A stretch of DNA of 14,797 bases from an uncultured Clostridia bacterium (lineage in GTDB: Bacteria > Bacillota > Clostridia > Oscillospirales > CAG-272). The DNA lies in assembly GCA_937895775.1 (NCBI GenBank), contig CALBLD010000120.1:1-14797 (forward strand). The letters run 5' to 3'. This document shows, one piece after another, positions 1 through 6,958 of this stretch (the first letter of the stretch is position 1; every line of letters begins with the position of its first letter). The translations under genes were made by a program, and so were the position numbers. The notes beneath the pieces were generated by a model that saw only the letters and a list, made by a program, of their open reading frames with translations, searched no databases and was not told the origin of the DNA.

Positions 1-650
1 CAATGCGTGTCCCAACCCCACGCAAATCCCCATATGACCCGTATATTGCAGGCGTGTGCGTATCGGACGATCTCTTTTGCGTTGATCGGGAGGCAGTCGT
101 TCCAGATGACGATCTCGTTCAGCCTTACAAGCGACATGTTTTCGAAAAATTTCTTATAGTCGAGGATACAGTGTCCCCATGTCCAGATCGCACGGTTTCG
201 GATGCACGGACGCTTTTCGATCGCATACGGCGGCATAAGTCGGTTGAAGGGTGCGTCAAACGCCCCCTTGACGTTCGGATTCGGGAAAAGTGTCGGCGCA
301 ACAGTCGGAAGATATGACGAAATGAAGTCTACGACCCCGTAATAAACCCCCGGCATTTCGTTTGCGGCGATATATATGACGTTTCTGCCGTCGCACTCTC
401 CGACTTCGACGGCGTATCCCTCGCTGTCGCCGCCCGCAACCGACCCGTATTTGTCGGCAAGCAGTCGATTGTCCGAAAGGGTGCCGATGATAACGGCGTC
501 TTTGCCGCAAAGTCCGTCCGCGCGGACATCATCCGCACGCACGACAGTCGGCGGGCTGTTTGTATATCCGCTTATTTTTGCAGTAATCATATTTACGGCG
601 GCGGCTTCCATGCCCTCGTATTTTCCGTATACAACAAGATATTTTTCCAT
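1..650 (-). CDS. Glycoside-hydrolase-like protein, N-terminal part (GH67N/GH20b-type domain plus start of a TIM barrel), cut by window edge
   Basis: The frame runs without a stop from an ATG at 650 down to the left edge, giving 216 codons and continuing outside. GGAG sits 6 bases before the ATG, and a promoter lies upstream. Residues 1 to about 115 form an alpha/beta domain ending in GVYYGVVDFISSYLP. That pattern is typical of the N-terminal domains before the catalytic barrel in GH67 alpha-glucuronidases, GH20/GH84 hexosaminidases and relatives. From about residue 150 the barrel begins (RAIWTWGHCILDYKKFF, then NEIVIWND and VIWGFAWGWDT). There is no signal peptide, so the part seen predicts a cytoplasmic protein. 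The catalytic residues are off the window, so family and substrate cannot be fixed. It is divergent from the collagen-like gene. Confidence is high that the gene is real and moderate for the fold. Confidence 0.72.
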   Translation of the reverse strand, partial: MEKYLVVYGKYEGMEAAAVNMITAKISGYTNSPPTVVRADDVRADGLCGKDAVIIGTLSDNRLLADKYGSVAGGDSEGYAVEVGECDGRNVIYIAANEMPGVYYGVVDFISSYLPTVAPTLFPNPNVKGAFDAPFNRLMPPYAIEKRPCIRNRAIWTWGHCILDYKKFFENMSLVRLNEIVIWNDCLPINAKEIVRYAHACNIRVIWGFAWGWDTH

Positions 651-682
651 AATTATCTCCTTGTGCGGTGATCTTTATCGGT

Positions 683-710
683 ATTTTAACATATCTGCGG
701 AAAAAGTCAA
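683..710 (-). promoter_or_regulatory. Sigma-A promoter for the leftward glycosidase-like gene
   Basis: Read on the minus strand, a -35 TTGACT (705-710) is followed by a 16-base spacer and a -10 TAAAAT (683-688). An extended -10 TG lies one base before the -10. The predicted start is about 25-30 bases before the ATG at 650. It is back to back with the rightward promoter at 735-762. Confidence 0.72.
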
Positions 711-734
711 TAGACGGGGGATGTTTTAAAAGTC

Positions 735-762
735 TTGACTTTTTTGTGTAACCTGTTATAAT
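735..762 (+). promoter_or_regulatory. Sigma-A promoter for the collagen-like surface protein gene
   Basis: The -35 is TTGACT (735-740), the spacer 16 bases, and the -10 a perfect TATAAT (757-762) with an extended -10 TG at 754-755. Transcription should start near 768, leaving a leader of about 55 bases. A GGAGG at 772-776 in this leader has no start codon at the usual distance. Confidence 0.78.
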
Positions 763-813
763 TAAAATAGCGGAGGATATTTTATCACGGAAACCCCGAT
801 TTTAGGTATGAAC

Positions 814-817
814 GGAG
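814..817 (+). promoter_or_regulatory. Ribosome binding site that decides the start at 826
   Basis: GGAG lies 8 bases before the ATG at 826, whereas the in-frame ATG at 808 has no Shine-Dalgarno at a proper distance. Starting at 826 also puts MKKR at the very N-terminus, as expected for a signal peptide. Confidence 0.65.
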
Positions 818-825
818 AAAATGAT

Positions 826-2379
826 ATGAAAAAACGCTTTTGGAGCATAATGCTTGTTCTGGTGATGCTTTTGGGAGTGCTTCCGACTGTGACGGTCTTT
901 GCCGACGAACGGGCGGGACGACGGGAGATATCGCTTGGAATCAGCGGGATCGACGGCTATGACAGCGAAAAAGGCTACAATTACATTTATTTCGGCAACA
1001 TGAATGAAGCTCCCGTAAAATGGCGGGGGCTTGACGACAAAACCAACACGGGCGAGGACGGACTCTTTCTGCTAAGCGAGATTCTTTTCGGTCGTACCAA
1101 GGCGGGCGGAATCTTTTTCAACGGCAATCCCGGCGCGACAAATGATTGGCAGACCTCAAGCGCGCGCTATTGGTGCGTGAACGAGTTCAAGGCGTTTACC
1201 GATGCCGAATATGCTGCGATCATGGAAACATACAAATCGGACAGAGCGTATCTCGGCGGTTCCGCAGTGGAAAATATATTGAACGGAGACAAAATATTTT
1301 TCCTTTCGGCGGAAGAGATTTACAACAGACCCGAATACGGCTTTCCCATGGCGGATCCTTCCGCAAAAGTTGCTTATTATAACGGCGAAGCGCGGGCGTG
1401 GTTGCTCCGTTCGCCTTTCGCCTCGGATGAAGACGATTATGTCATTTTGATCGGTTTTGACGGTAAGTTGGCGCGTACCTCAATAAATTCAAACAGGACC
1501 GCGCGTCCCGCCTTCAATCTCGCGCCCGAAGGCGTACTCTTTTCGTCGCCTGCGGTCGGCGGCAAGACGACATTCGGTCTGACAGCGGTCGGCAGCTACG
1601 GCGGAAACGAATATAAGCTGACCGTTTCGGACGCATCAAGGAACGCATTTGCGGTAATTCCCGACGTCCGCGTCGGGAATGTGATCCGCGTCGGCTACAA
1701 CAATGCGCAGACGGGCGATAATGAGTATCTCTCGGCGGCGGTGATAAACGACGGTAAGGTCACATATTACGGGCGTATCAAAAACCTGAAAGACGCAGGT
1801 CAGAGCGACGGATATACCGCCGTGACCCTCCCGGACGGTTTTGATCCCGAGAGCGGCGACAGACTTTACATATTCAACGAACAGTGCAACGGCGATTATG
1901 CGACCGATTATTCAAGTCGTATGTGTGAGATTTCTCTGTCCGGATCCGAGCCTGAGCCGGGGAGCAAGACCCCGCAGCTTAAGATCGGCGAGGATAATTT
2001 CTGGTATGTTTCGTATGACGGTGGTCTGACATGGATTTCTCTCGGTGTGAAAGCCACCGGAGCCGACGGCAAAGACGGAGCAGACGGCAAAGACGGAGCA
2101 GACGGCAAGGACGGAGCCGACGGCAAAGACGGAGCAGACGGCAAGGACGGAGCAGACGGCAAAGACGGAGTTGACGGCAAGGACGGAGCCGACGGCAAAG
2201 ACGGAGCCGACGGCAAAGACGGAGTTGACGGCAAGGACGGAATAAACGGCAAGGACGGAACAGGCGAAGGCGACGGCGGTAGGCTGACAACAGTCATCGC
2301 AATCATTGTGGCGGCACTTGCGCTTGAAGTCAATCTCGTTCTGATTCTTTACAGCCTGTTGAAAAAGAAAAAAGGCTGA
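826..2379 (+). CDS. Exported, membrane-anchored protein with DUF6273-like domain and collagen-like stalk
   Basis: This is a 517-residue surface protein of unknown function. A signal peptide covers residues 1-26 (MKKR, hydrophobic core, then VFA before DE). Residues about 50-245 resemble DUF6273, with YIYFGN, VKWRGLD, LFLLSEILFG, a Trp-containing core, and ARPAFNLAP near the end. Around 390-411 the stretch FWYVSYDGGLTWISLG is the kind of linker often found just before collagen-like repeats. Residues 412-477 are eleven G-X-D-G-K-D or near-identical units, that is 22 Gly-X-Y triplets. A hydrophobic helix at about 487-511 ends in LLKKKKG. There is no LPXTG motif, so a single-pass membrane anchor with the body outside is more likely than sortase attachment. 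The start at 826 is preferred over the in-frame ATG at 808. The gene is monocistronic, with its own promoter and terminator. A role in adhesion or display is inference only. Confidence 0.85.
   Translation: MKKRFWSIMLVLVMLLGVLPTVTVFADERAGRREISLGISGIDGYDSEKGYNYIYFGNMNEAPVKWRGLDDKTNTGEDGLFLLSEILFGRTKAGGIFFNGNPGATNDWQTSSARYWCVNEFKAFTDAEYAAIMETYKSDRAYLGGSAVENILNGDKIFFLSAEEIYNRPEYGFPMADPSAKVAYYNGEARAWLLRSPFASDEDDYVILIGFDGKLARTSINSNRTARPAFNLAPEGVLFSSPAVGGKTTFGLTAVGSYGGNEYKLTVSDASRNAFAVIPDVRVGNVIRVGYNNAQTGDNEYLSAAVINDGKVTYYGRIKNLKDAGQSDGYTAVTLPDGFDPESGDRLYIFNEQCNGDYATDYSSRMCEISLSGSEPEPGSKTPQLKIGEDNFWYVSYDGGLTWISLGVKATGADGKDGADGKDGADGKDGADGKDGADGKDGADGKDGVDGKDGADGKDGADGKDGVDGKDGINGKDGTGEGDGGRLTTVIAIIVAALALEVNLVLILYSLLKKKKG
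2059..2256 (+). repeat. Tandem 18-bp repeat, 11 units, coding for a collagen-like Gly-X-Y stalk
   Basis: The unit is GGA-NNN-GAC-GGC-AAR-GAC, encoding GADGKD in eight units, GVDGKD in two and GINGKD in the last. Units differ only at codon 2 (GCC, GCA, GTT, ATA), at the AAA/AAG wobble of codon 5, and by GAC to AAC in codon 3 of the final unit. Since 18 is a multiple of three, gain or loss of units changes stalk length without a frameshift. Confidence 0.95.
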
Positions 2380-2387
2380 TATTTTTC

Positions 2388-2419
2388 ACGCGGTCGGGAT
2401 TTTTCCCGACCGCGTTTTT
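2388..2419 (+). terminator. Rho-independent terminator after the collagen-like gene
   Basis: A perfect 11-bp stem (ACGCGGTCGGG paired with CCCGACCGCGT) closes a 6-base loop and is followed by a T run at 2415-2419. It begins 8 bases after the stop codon and separates this gene from the sugar operon. Confidence 0.9.
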
Positions 2420-2449
2420 GCGGTGCGGTCGTAAAATCCGAAAAAGCTA

Positions 2450-2477
2450 TTGACTTTTGAAAAAAAGTCTGTATAAT
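2450..2477 (+). promoter_or_regulatory. Sigma-A promoter of the six-gene sugar operon
   Basis: The -35 is TTGACT (2450-2455), the spacer 16 bases, and the -10 TATAAT (2472-2477). The predicted start, near 2484, falls inside the repeated TGTTATAA element, so a protein bound there would block initiation. No other promoter of this quality is seen before the terminator at 8458. Confidence 0.78.
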
Positions 2478-2479
2478 AA

Positions 2480-2497
2480 TGTTATAATGTTATAACA
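2480..2497 (+). promoter_or_regulatory. Candidate GntR operator overlapping the transcription start
   Basis: The 18 bases TGTTATAATGTTATAACA contain TGTTATAA twice in tandem. The second copy is part of a perfect 10-bp palindrome, TGTTATAACA (2488-2497). The core GT-TATA-AC matches the general GT-N-AC pattern of GntR-family operators. It sits just downstream of the -10 and in the same operon as a GntR/UTRA gene, which suggests autoregulated repression. Assignment to that regulator is inference. Confidence 0.5.
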
Positions 2498-2518
2498 AAT
2501 TGAAAAGAGGAACGCATA

Positions 2519-3295
2519 ATGAATTTCGATCCCGGATTTCCGATCACGGTAAAAACCGACCCGATGGGATTTGTATACGGAAACCGAGTTTACGGTCCGA
2601 CCCCCGAACTCCGCACACTTGACGGCATCCGCCCGTCGCTTATGGATCCCGGTTGCAGCGGTCCCGAAATTGTTTACTGCATCGCAATGGACGTGGCACT
2701 TGAAGAGGACAGACGTGAACTCGAGAGTCGGCACCTGCTTTACGGAGTCGTGACCTATGCAAAAGGAAGTCTCGGAAAGGAGCCGATCAGATCGCAGGGG
2801 CACATTCATGCCGTCTCGGCTTCCTGCGGCTCTTCCACCTGCGAGGTCTACGAGATATGGGAGGGCAGGGCATGCATATACATGCAGGAGAGCGGCAGCG
2901 ACAATGCGGGTTGCTGCTACGCTGTCTACGGCAGTGCGGGGGATGTAATTATCGTACCGCCCGGCTGGGTTCACGCGACAATCAACGCCTGCCCCGACAG
3001 ACCGATGACTTTCGGCGCATGGTGCATCCGTGATTACGGCTTCGATTACAGGGATGTCCGCAGACACGGCGGGATCGCCTTTTTTCCGCTTGTCGGCGAA
3101 AACGGTCTTGTATGGACAGAGAACGGCAGATATGCCTCGGGCAGGCTGATCGAAAAAGAGGCAAGAGATTATGCCGACTTCGGTCTGTCGAAGGGTGTGC
3201 CGATATACACGCAGTACAGAGAGGATCACGGCCGCTTCCGCTTTGTTACAAATCCGTCCGATTATCGCGGACTCTGGGAAAACTATATGCCGTAA
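2519..3295 (+). CDS. Cupin-type phosphoglucose isomerase-like protein (divergent paralogue)
   Basis: This 258-residue single-domain cupin is related to archaeal-type glucose-6-phosphate isomerase (Pfam GPI, PF06560). The metal-site pattern is visible: H95 and H97 (QGHIH), E109 (CEVYE) and H152 (PPGWVHATIN). Further family signatures are GVVTYAKGSLG before the site and RDYGFDY after it. Compared with the canonical cupin PGI also encoded here (6959-7531), it is about 70 residues longer. It also has five extra residues, including Cys, between the second His and the Glu, so it may use another sugar phosphate. It is the first gene of the operon. The RBS AGAGGA lies 7 bases before the ATG, and 18 bases separate it from the PMI gene. 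The family call is solid; the substrate is unknown. Confidence 0.8.
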   Translation: MNFDPGFPITVKTDPMGFVYGNRVYGPTPELRTLDGIRPSLMDPGCSGPEIVYCIAMDVALEEDRRELESRHLLYGVVTYAKGSLGKEPIRSQGHIHAVSASCGSSTCEVYEIWEGRACIYMQESGSDNAGCCYAVYGSAGDVIIVPPGWVHATINACPDRPMTFGAWCIRDYGFDYRDVRRHGGIAFFPLVGENGLVWTENGRYASGRLIEKEARDYADFGLSKGVPIYTQYREDHGRFRFVTNPSDYRGLWENYMP

Positions 3296-3313
3296 GCGGT
3301 CGGGAGGAATATC

Positions 3314-5044
3314 ATGAATTATTGCAAAAATCCGATAAATGTTATCGACGCAGGCAAAGAGCGGGCATGGAAAGGCTATCCCGACATACTTGAGGCTCTG
3401 CGCCGCGAGACAGCTTTACGTGCGGAAAAGGGAAGATGCGTGATCGCCGTCGAAACCTATCCCGGAGTGAACGATTCCGAGCTTGTCGAAGCACTCCGGA
3501 CGCTGAACCCCGCGCTTTTTGTTGACACGCGGGAGACGCTCTGCACAAAGGAGGAATTCAGACGCCGCATACAGCCGTTTCTCACCGACGACCGTGTTTT
3601 CGGAAGGATGTATTACGGGGAATTTTCCGATTTTCAGATCGCAGAGGCGATCGACGCACTGCGTGAGCGTGTGAACGGGTGCGGCGGACTTGTAATTATA
3701 TACGGAATGGGAGCCGCATCGCTTACAGATATCGATATTCTCGTATATGCCGACATGGCAAGGTGGGAGATACAGCAGCGTTTCCGCAGGGGAATGTCTG
3801 ATTTTTACACCGACAATGCGGACGAGGATGTTCTGAAAAAATTCAAGCAGGGATATTTTTTCGAGTGGCGGATCGCCGACAAGATCAAGCGGTCGCTCTA
3901 TGACAGGATCGATTTTTATCTTGATACCAACCGCGCGGACGACCCCTCCATGATCTGCGGAGAGACTTTCCGCCGCGGATTGCGGCAGATCGCCCGCCGT
4001 CCCTTCCGTACGGTGCCTTACTTTGATCCGGGTGTCTGGGGCGGTCAGTGGATGAAAAAGATCTGCGGACTTGACCCGTCCGCCAAAAACTATGCGTGGT
4101 CGTTTGACGGAGTTCCCGAGGAAAACAGCATTTACATGAGCGTAAACGGGATTTTGGTTGAGTCTCCCGCGATAAATCTTGTTTTTTACTGCCCGATCGA
4201 ACTGCTCGGAGAGCAGGTGTACGCCCGCTTCGGTGCCGAATTTCCGATCCGATTCGATTTTCTCGACACCATGGACGGGCAGAACCTCAGCCTTCAGGTG
4301 CATCCGCTTACCGATTACATCCACAACAATTTCGGTATGGCGTACACGCAGGACGAAAGCTATTACATTCTGGACGCAAAAGAGGGCGCGCAGGTTTATC
4401 TCGGTCTGAAGGAGGACGTCTGCCCGGAGGAGATGATCGGCGGGCTTCGCGCCGCACAGAGCGGTGAAAAGCTTTTCGACGCCGATCGCTATGTAAACCG
4501 CTTCCCGGCAAAAAAGCACGACCATTTTCTGATTCCCGCGGGTACGGTTCACTGCTCGGGCAGCGGATGCATGGTGCTGGAGATCAGCGCAACGCCCTAC
4601 ATATTCACAATGAAGCTGTGGGACTGGGGACGTCTCGGACTTGACGGACGTCCGCGCCCGATACACATAGATCACGGCGAGAAGGTCATAAAATGGGAAC
4701 GCCGGACCGAATGGGTCAGAAAAAATCTTGTGGATCGGACATGTCTGCTTGAGGAAAACGACGATTACACCGTCGAACATACCGGGCTTCACGAGCTGGA
4801 ATTCATCGAAACAAGGCGGTATACGATCAGAACGGTCTGCGATTTCGATACGGACGGAAATCTGAACATGCTGAACCTTGTCGAAGGTGAAGCGGCGGTT
4901 GTGGAAAGTCCGGACGAGGCGTTCGCTCCCTATACCGTCCATTATGCCGAAACCTTTATAATTCCCGCATCGGTCGGACGCTACACCATACGTCCGCTCG
5001 GGAACGAGCCGATAAAGGTCATCTGTGCATATGTCAGAAAATAA
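3314..5044 (+). CDS. Class I mannose-6-phosphate isomerase with an N-terminal degenerate kinase-like domain
   Basis: This 576-residue two-domain protein is predicted to interconvert mannose-6-phosphate and fructose-6-phosphate in the cytoplasm. The C-terminal part (from about 229) is a type I PMI cupin with all zinc-ligand positions present: Q328 and H330 (SLQVHP), E348 (DESYYIL) and H413 (IPAGTVHC). The first 225 residues do not belong to an ordinary ManA. Their layout resembles a uridine-kinase-like P-loop domain: a strand plus loop VIAVETYPGVND (43-54) at the Walker A position, GLVIIYGMGAASL (125-137), and DILVYADMARWEIQQRFRRG (141-160), which recalls the kinase RRxxRD region. The Gly-Lys-Ser/Thr of a working P-loop is absent, so it is probably not a kinase. 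I recall long PMIs of this kind in other anaerobes, so the fusion looks ancestral. The RBS GGGAGG lies 6 bases before the ATG. Confidence 0.87.
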   Translation: MNYCKNPINVIDAGKERAWKGYPDILEALRRETALRAEKGRCVIAVETYPGVNDSELVEALRTLNPALFVDTRETLCTKEEFRRRIQPFLTDDRVFGRMYYGEFSDFQIAEAIDALRERVNGCGGLVIIYGMGAASLTDIDILVYADMARWEIQQRFRRGMSDFYTDNADEDVLKKFKQGYFFEWRIADKIKRSLYDRIDFYLDTNRADDPSMICGETFRRGLRQIARRPFRTVPYFDPGVWGGQWMKKICGLDPSAKNYAWSFDGVPEENSIYMSVNGILVESPAINLVFYCPIELLGEQVYARFGAEFPIRFDFLDTMDGQNLSLQVHPLTDYIHNNFGMAYTQDESYYILDAKEGAQVYLGLKEDVCPEEMIGGLRAAQSGEKLFDADRYVNRFPAKKHDHFLIPAGTVHCSGSGCMVLEISATPYIFTMKLWDWGRLGLDGRPRPIHIDHGEKVIKWERRTEWVRKNLVDRTCLLEENDDYTVEHTGLHELEFIETRRYTIRTVCDFDTDGNLNMLNLVEGEAAVVESPDEAFAPYTVHYAETFIIPASVGRYTIRPLGNEPIKVICAYVRK

Positions 5045-5059
5045 AGGAGAAAGACAAAC

Positions 5060-5812
5060 ATGAAAGTACTTGATTATTCGAAAGGGGCGATGCCCCTTTA
5101 CATGCAGATCAGTCTTGATCTGAGGGAAAAGATAGAGAGCGGAGTGTATGAGTACGGTCAGAACATCCCGACCGAGCTTGAATTGCAGGAATATTATGAT
5201 GTCAGCCGCATTACCGTGCGGCAGGCGATCGGCGCACTGGAGCAGGAGGGACTTGTGATCCGCACCCGCGGAAAGGGAACGGTCGTTTCGAAGCGGGAGA
5301 AGATCGAAGAGCTTCTGACGAGAATAAAGAGTTTTACCGAGGAAATGCGCGATCGGAAGATCGTTCCGGGGACGAAAACCGCGTCGGTGGAGAAGATCGG
5401 CGCAGACGAACCGCTTGCCGACATATTTTCGTGCAGGGTCGGCGACCCGCTTTATCACGTGGAGCGCGTGCGGACCGGGGACGGCAGGGCGATCGTTCTG
5501 TTTGACAGCTATATTTCGGGGCAAAATGAGCTTCCGCTCGAAAGCGGATGTTATTACGGCTCGCTTTACAGCCTGATGGAGGAACACGGAATCGGGCTTC
5601 CGGTCGGAATAGAGGAGCGTTTTGAGGCAACGGTCGCAGATGAAAGGATCGCGGATGCGCTCGGCATCGATGTCGGCGCGCCCGTCATGAAGCGGGTCAG
5701 AACCGCGTGGGGCAGGGATCTGCAGGTCCGTGAATACACGACATCATATTACAACGGCATGGCATACAGCTATGTGATTTACGCAGGTACGACCGACAGG
5801 TCGGATAAATAA
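5060..5812 (+). CDS. GntR-family (HutC subfamily) transcriptional regulator with UTRA domain
   Basis: This 250-residue cytoplasmic regulator has a winged helix at residues about 10-78 (PLYMQISLDLREKIESG, PTELELQEYY, SRITVRQAI, EGLVIRTRGKGT) and a UTRA ligand-binding domain at about 95-245. HutC-type members controlling sugar operons usually respond to a sugar phosphate or sugar, and the PMI, PGI and ROK neighbours make a hexose phosphate the likely effector. It lies mid-operon, and its RBS AAGGAG overlaps the PMI stop codon. It probably acts on the TGTTATAA tandem at the operon promoter (2480-2497), giving autoregulation. That link is inference, while the family call is firm. Confidence 0.93.
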   Translation: MKVLDYSKGAMPLYMQISLDLREKIESGVYEYGQNIPTELELQEYYDVSRITVRQAIGALEQEGLVIRTRGKGTVVSKREKIEELLTRIKSFTEEMRDRKIVPGTKTASVEKIGADEPLADIFSCRVGDPLYHVERVRTGDGRAIVLFDSYISGQNELPLESGCYYGSLYSLMEEHGIGLPVGIEERFEATVADERIADALGIDVGAPVMKRVRTAWGRDLQVREYTTSYYNGMAYSYVIYAGTTDRSDK

Positions 5813-5830
5813 CCGGGAGGAAAAATTATT

Positions 5831-6946
5831 ATGAATTCGGTTCTTGAAGAAAAAACAAAGAAGCTGTTCGGCATCGAAAAACCGTTTGCGATCACGATGT
5901 GGGAGTTTTCGTGGATCGAACGCCGCTGGCCGGGAGCCGGCTATGAAGATTGGGATAAGGCGCTTGACGAGCTGACCGCACGCGGCTATGATGCCGTCCG
6001 CATAGATGCGTTCCCGCACCTTATGGATGCCGATCCTTACAGGGAGTGGACGCTGAACCCCGAATGGACTCTGCAGGTATGGGGAAGCCAGTCGGTGAAC
6101 AGGATCAGACTGTACGACGATTTTTGCAACTTTTTAAAGGCGTGCCGCAGGCACGGGGTGCGGGTCGCACTGTCAACATGGTTCAGACAGGATACCGAAA
6201 AGACTTCGATGAACATACGCACGCCCGACGATCACGCACGGATATGGATAAAAACGCTCGATTACATAAAGGAATGGGGCGAGCTTGACAACATTTTCTA
6301 TGTGGATTTCTGTAATGAGTGGCCGCTTTCGGCATGGGCACCCTTCTTCACGTCGCAGTACGGCGATCAGAAGGTCTGCTCGGAAAGTTCGGTCGCGTGG
6401 ATGAAGGCGGTGATCGCCGAATTCAAAAAGCACTATCCGACGATCCCGGTCACCTTCTCCTTCTGTCATTCGGTACGCGGTACCGATGACGATATCAGTT
6501 TCCTTGATTTCGTGGAACAACACACATGGATGACTACCGGAAGCGATTTCTATCAGAAGGTCGGGTATACCTTTGATCGTTTCAGCGATGTCGGATATAC
6601 AAACATGGCACTTAAGGGCGAGGAGCTGTACAGACAGTCAAAAGAGCATTACGATCGATGTCTGGTCGAGGAGATACATAGGGTTGCCGAGTGGGCAAAG
6701 AAGTGGGGGAAACCGGTCGTTTCCACAGAGTGTTGGTCGGTCGTCGATTACAAGGACTGGCCGCTTCTGAACTGGGACTGGATATTCGATCTGAACGAAC
6801 TCGGAGTCAGAACCGCGACAGAGACAGGATGCTACGCCGGAATGGCGACCAGCAACTTCTGCGGACCGCAGTTCGTCGGCATGTGGCGCCGCAAGGACTG
6901 GCATCATAAAATGACAGATGTCATTCACAACGGTAAAATGATCTGA
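5831..6946 (+). CDS. Cytoplasmic cellulase-like TIM-barrel protein (putative glycosidase)
   Basis: This 371-residue protein resembles the sugar-binding cellulase-like group related to GH5 / clan GH-A. The expected pair of acidic residues is present: N162-E163 in DFCNEWPL as acid/base candidate, and E300 in VVSTECWS as nucleophile candidate. Aromatic-rich barrel strands include ITMWEFSWIERRW, YDAVRIDAFPH and VRVALSTWFRQDT. It has no signal peptide or membrane segment, so it should act on an imported oligosaccharide or glycoside inside the cell. It is fourth in the operon, 18 bases after the GntR gene, with GGGAGG 10 bases before the ATG. In context it would release a hexose for the ROK kinase. 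The substrate is unknown, and a non-catalytic role is possible. Confidence 0.75.
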   Translation: MNSVLEEKTKKLFGIEKPFAITMWEFSWIERRWPGAGYEDWDKALDELTARGYDAVRIDAFPHLMDADPYREWTLNPEWTLQVWGSQSVNRIRLYDDFCNFLKACRRHGVRVALSTWFRQDTEKTSMNIRTPDDHARIWIKTLDYIKEWGELDNIFYVDFCNEWPLSAWAPFFTSQYGDQKVCSESSVAWMKAVIAEFKKHYPTIPVTFSFCHSVRGTDDDISFLDFVEQHTWMTTGSDFYQKVGYTFDRFSDVGYTNMALKGEELYRQSKEHYDRCLVEEIHRVAEWAKKWGKPVVSTECWSVVDYKDWPLLNWDWIFDLNELGVRTATETGCYAGMATSNFCGPQFVGMWRRKDWHHKMTDVIHNGKMI

Positions 6947-6958
6947 GGAGGCGGAAAA

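Noticed and set aside
808..825. ATG at 808 as the start of the collagen-like protein.
   Set aside because: It has no Shine-Dalgarno at the right distance and would place acidic residues before the MKKR signal-peptide start. The ATG at 826 has GGAG eight bases upstream.
2059..2256. Possible CRISPR array because of regular repeats.
   Set aside because: The units are directly adjacent with no spacers, and they code in frame for Gly-X-Y triplets.
1908..2333. A minus-strand frame rich in Pro-Ser-Leu repeats opposite the collagen-like stalk.
   Set aside because: The repetition is only the complement of the 18-bp coding repeat, and there is no ribosome binding site or promoter.
3416..5587. A 723-codon open frame on the minus strand.
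   Set aside because: It lies antisense to the PMI and GntR genes, which have full family motifs and ribosome binding sites. Its translation shows no recognisable domain and starts without a proper ribosome binding site. It is a by-product of codon bias.
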